In this document: positions 5,678 to 5,715 of the stretch, one piece after another
Layout of the letters: every line of letters begins with the position of its first letter
Position numbering within the stretch: the first letter of the stretch is position 1
Assembly: GCA_002684375.1 (NCBI GenBank)
Contig: NYVC01000135.1
Span: 1 to 5,715, forward strand
Reading direction: 5' to 3'
DNA length: 5,715 nt
Source of the DNA: Marinovum sp.
GTDB taxonomy: Bacteria; Pseudomonadota; Alphaproteobacteria; Rhodobacterales; Rhodobacteraceae
Notes under the pieces: model-generated
The model's input: the letters and a program-made list of their open reading frames with translations, nothing else
Database searches by the model: none
Told to the model about the DNA's origin: nothing
Position numbers and translations under genes: made by a program

Positions 5678-5715
5678 TTATCCTTTGATTTCTTGCGCCT
5701 TAGCATAGGCAGGCT
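5678..5715 (-). CDS. Possible 3' end of the gene upstream of hbd (partial)
   Basis: One minus-strand frame is open from the right edge and ends at TAA 5680-5678, giving a tail PAYAKAQEIKG. The stop is 4 bases before the hbd ATG, and the hbd ribosome binding site overlaps its last two codons, a layout typical of adjacent operon genes. Twelve codons are too few to identify a product; etfA commonly precedes hbd in related genomes, but this tail does not let me confirm it. It may be a chance open frame. Confidence 0.3.
   Translation of the reverse strand, partial: PAYAKAQEIKG
5681..5686 (-). promoter_or_regulatory. Ribosome binding site deciding the hbd start
   Basis: The minus strand reads AAAGGA here, 7 bases before ATG 5673. 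It supports the start that gives MEIRSIGIIGAG rather than the longer reading from 5706. It lies inside the last codons of a possible upstream gene, which suggests coupling. Confidence 0.6.

Noticed and set aside
1..5715. CRISPR, tRNA, rRNA, insertion sequence or phage features
   Set aside because: No regularly spaced repeats, tRNA-like cloverleaf, transposase or integrase sequence was seen.

Overview
The window reads as chromosomal DNA of an alphaproteobacterium. The best guess is a Rhodobacterales-like or SAR116-like marine lineage with base composition near 50% GC by eye. The basis is the conserved alphaproteobacterial order chvG - hprK - rapZ - EIIA(Man type) - HPr, a very short HprK made only of the kinase domain, and a PlsC-like acyltransferase right after HPr. 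Taxonomy is inferred from gene order and protein character; no search was run.

Left edge (1-306): a divergent minus-strand gene starts at position 3 behind a good ribosome binding site. In relatives this neighbour is often pckA, but only its start codon is inside the window. About 210 bases without a convincing gene follow, containing a long imperfect inverted repeat. The normal partner of ChvG, the response regulator ChvI, is not encoded as an intact gene. The start of chvG itself is odd: recognisable ChvG N-terminal sequence continues upstream of the first usable start codon, and an in-frame TAG at 250-252 interrupts it.

Centre (307-3865): a tight plus-strand operon encodes the sensor kinase ChvG, HPr kinase/phosphorylase HprK, the P-loop protein RapZ, a mannose-family EIIA and HPr. 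HPr keeps both His15 (phosphorelay) and Ser46 (HprK target). EIIA keeps its phospho-accepting His9. No sugar permease (EIIB/C/D) or enzyme I is present, so this is a regulatory PTS branch. The plausible logic is an envelope/acid-sensing kinase co-expressed with a carbon/nitrogen-status phosphorelay.

Right (3865-4793): an 11-codon ORF bridges the HPr stop to the start of a PlsC/COG3176-like acyltransferase, likely a phospholipid or aminolipid O-acyltransferase, which ends the operon. On the minus strand, meeting it with only 4 bases between the stops, is an intact 3-hydroxybutyryl-CoA dehydrogenase (fatty acid/butanoate/PHB metabolism). It is probably the distal gene of an operon entering from the right edge.

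No wholly new system is visible. The points worth checking are the amber codon in chvG with no adjacent intact chvI, the leader inverted repeat, and the bridging mini-ORF.
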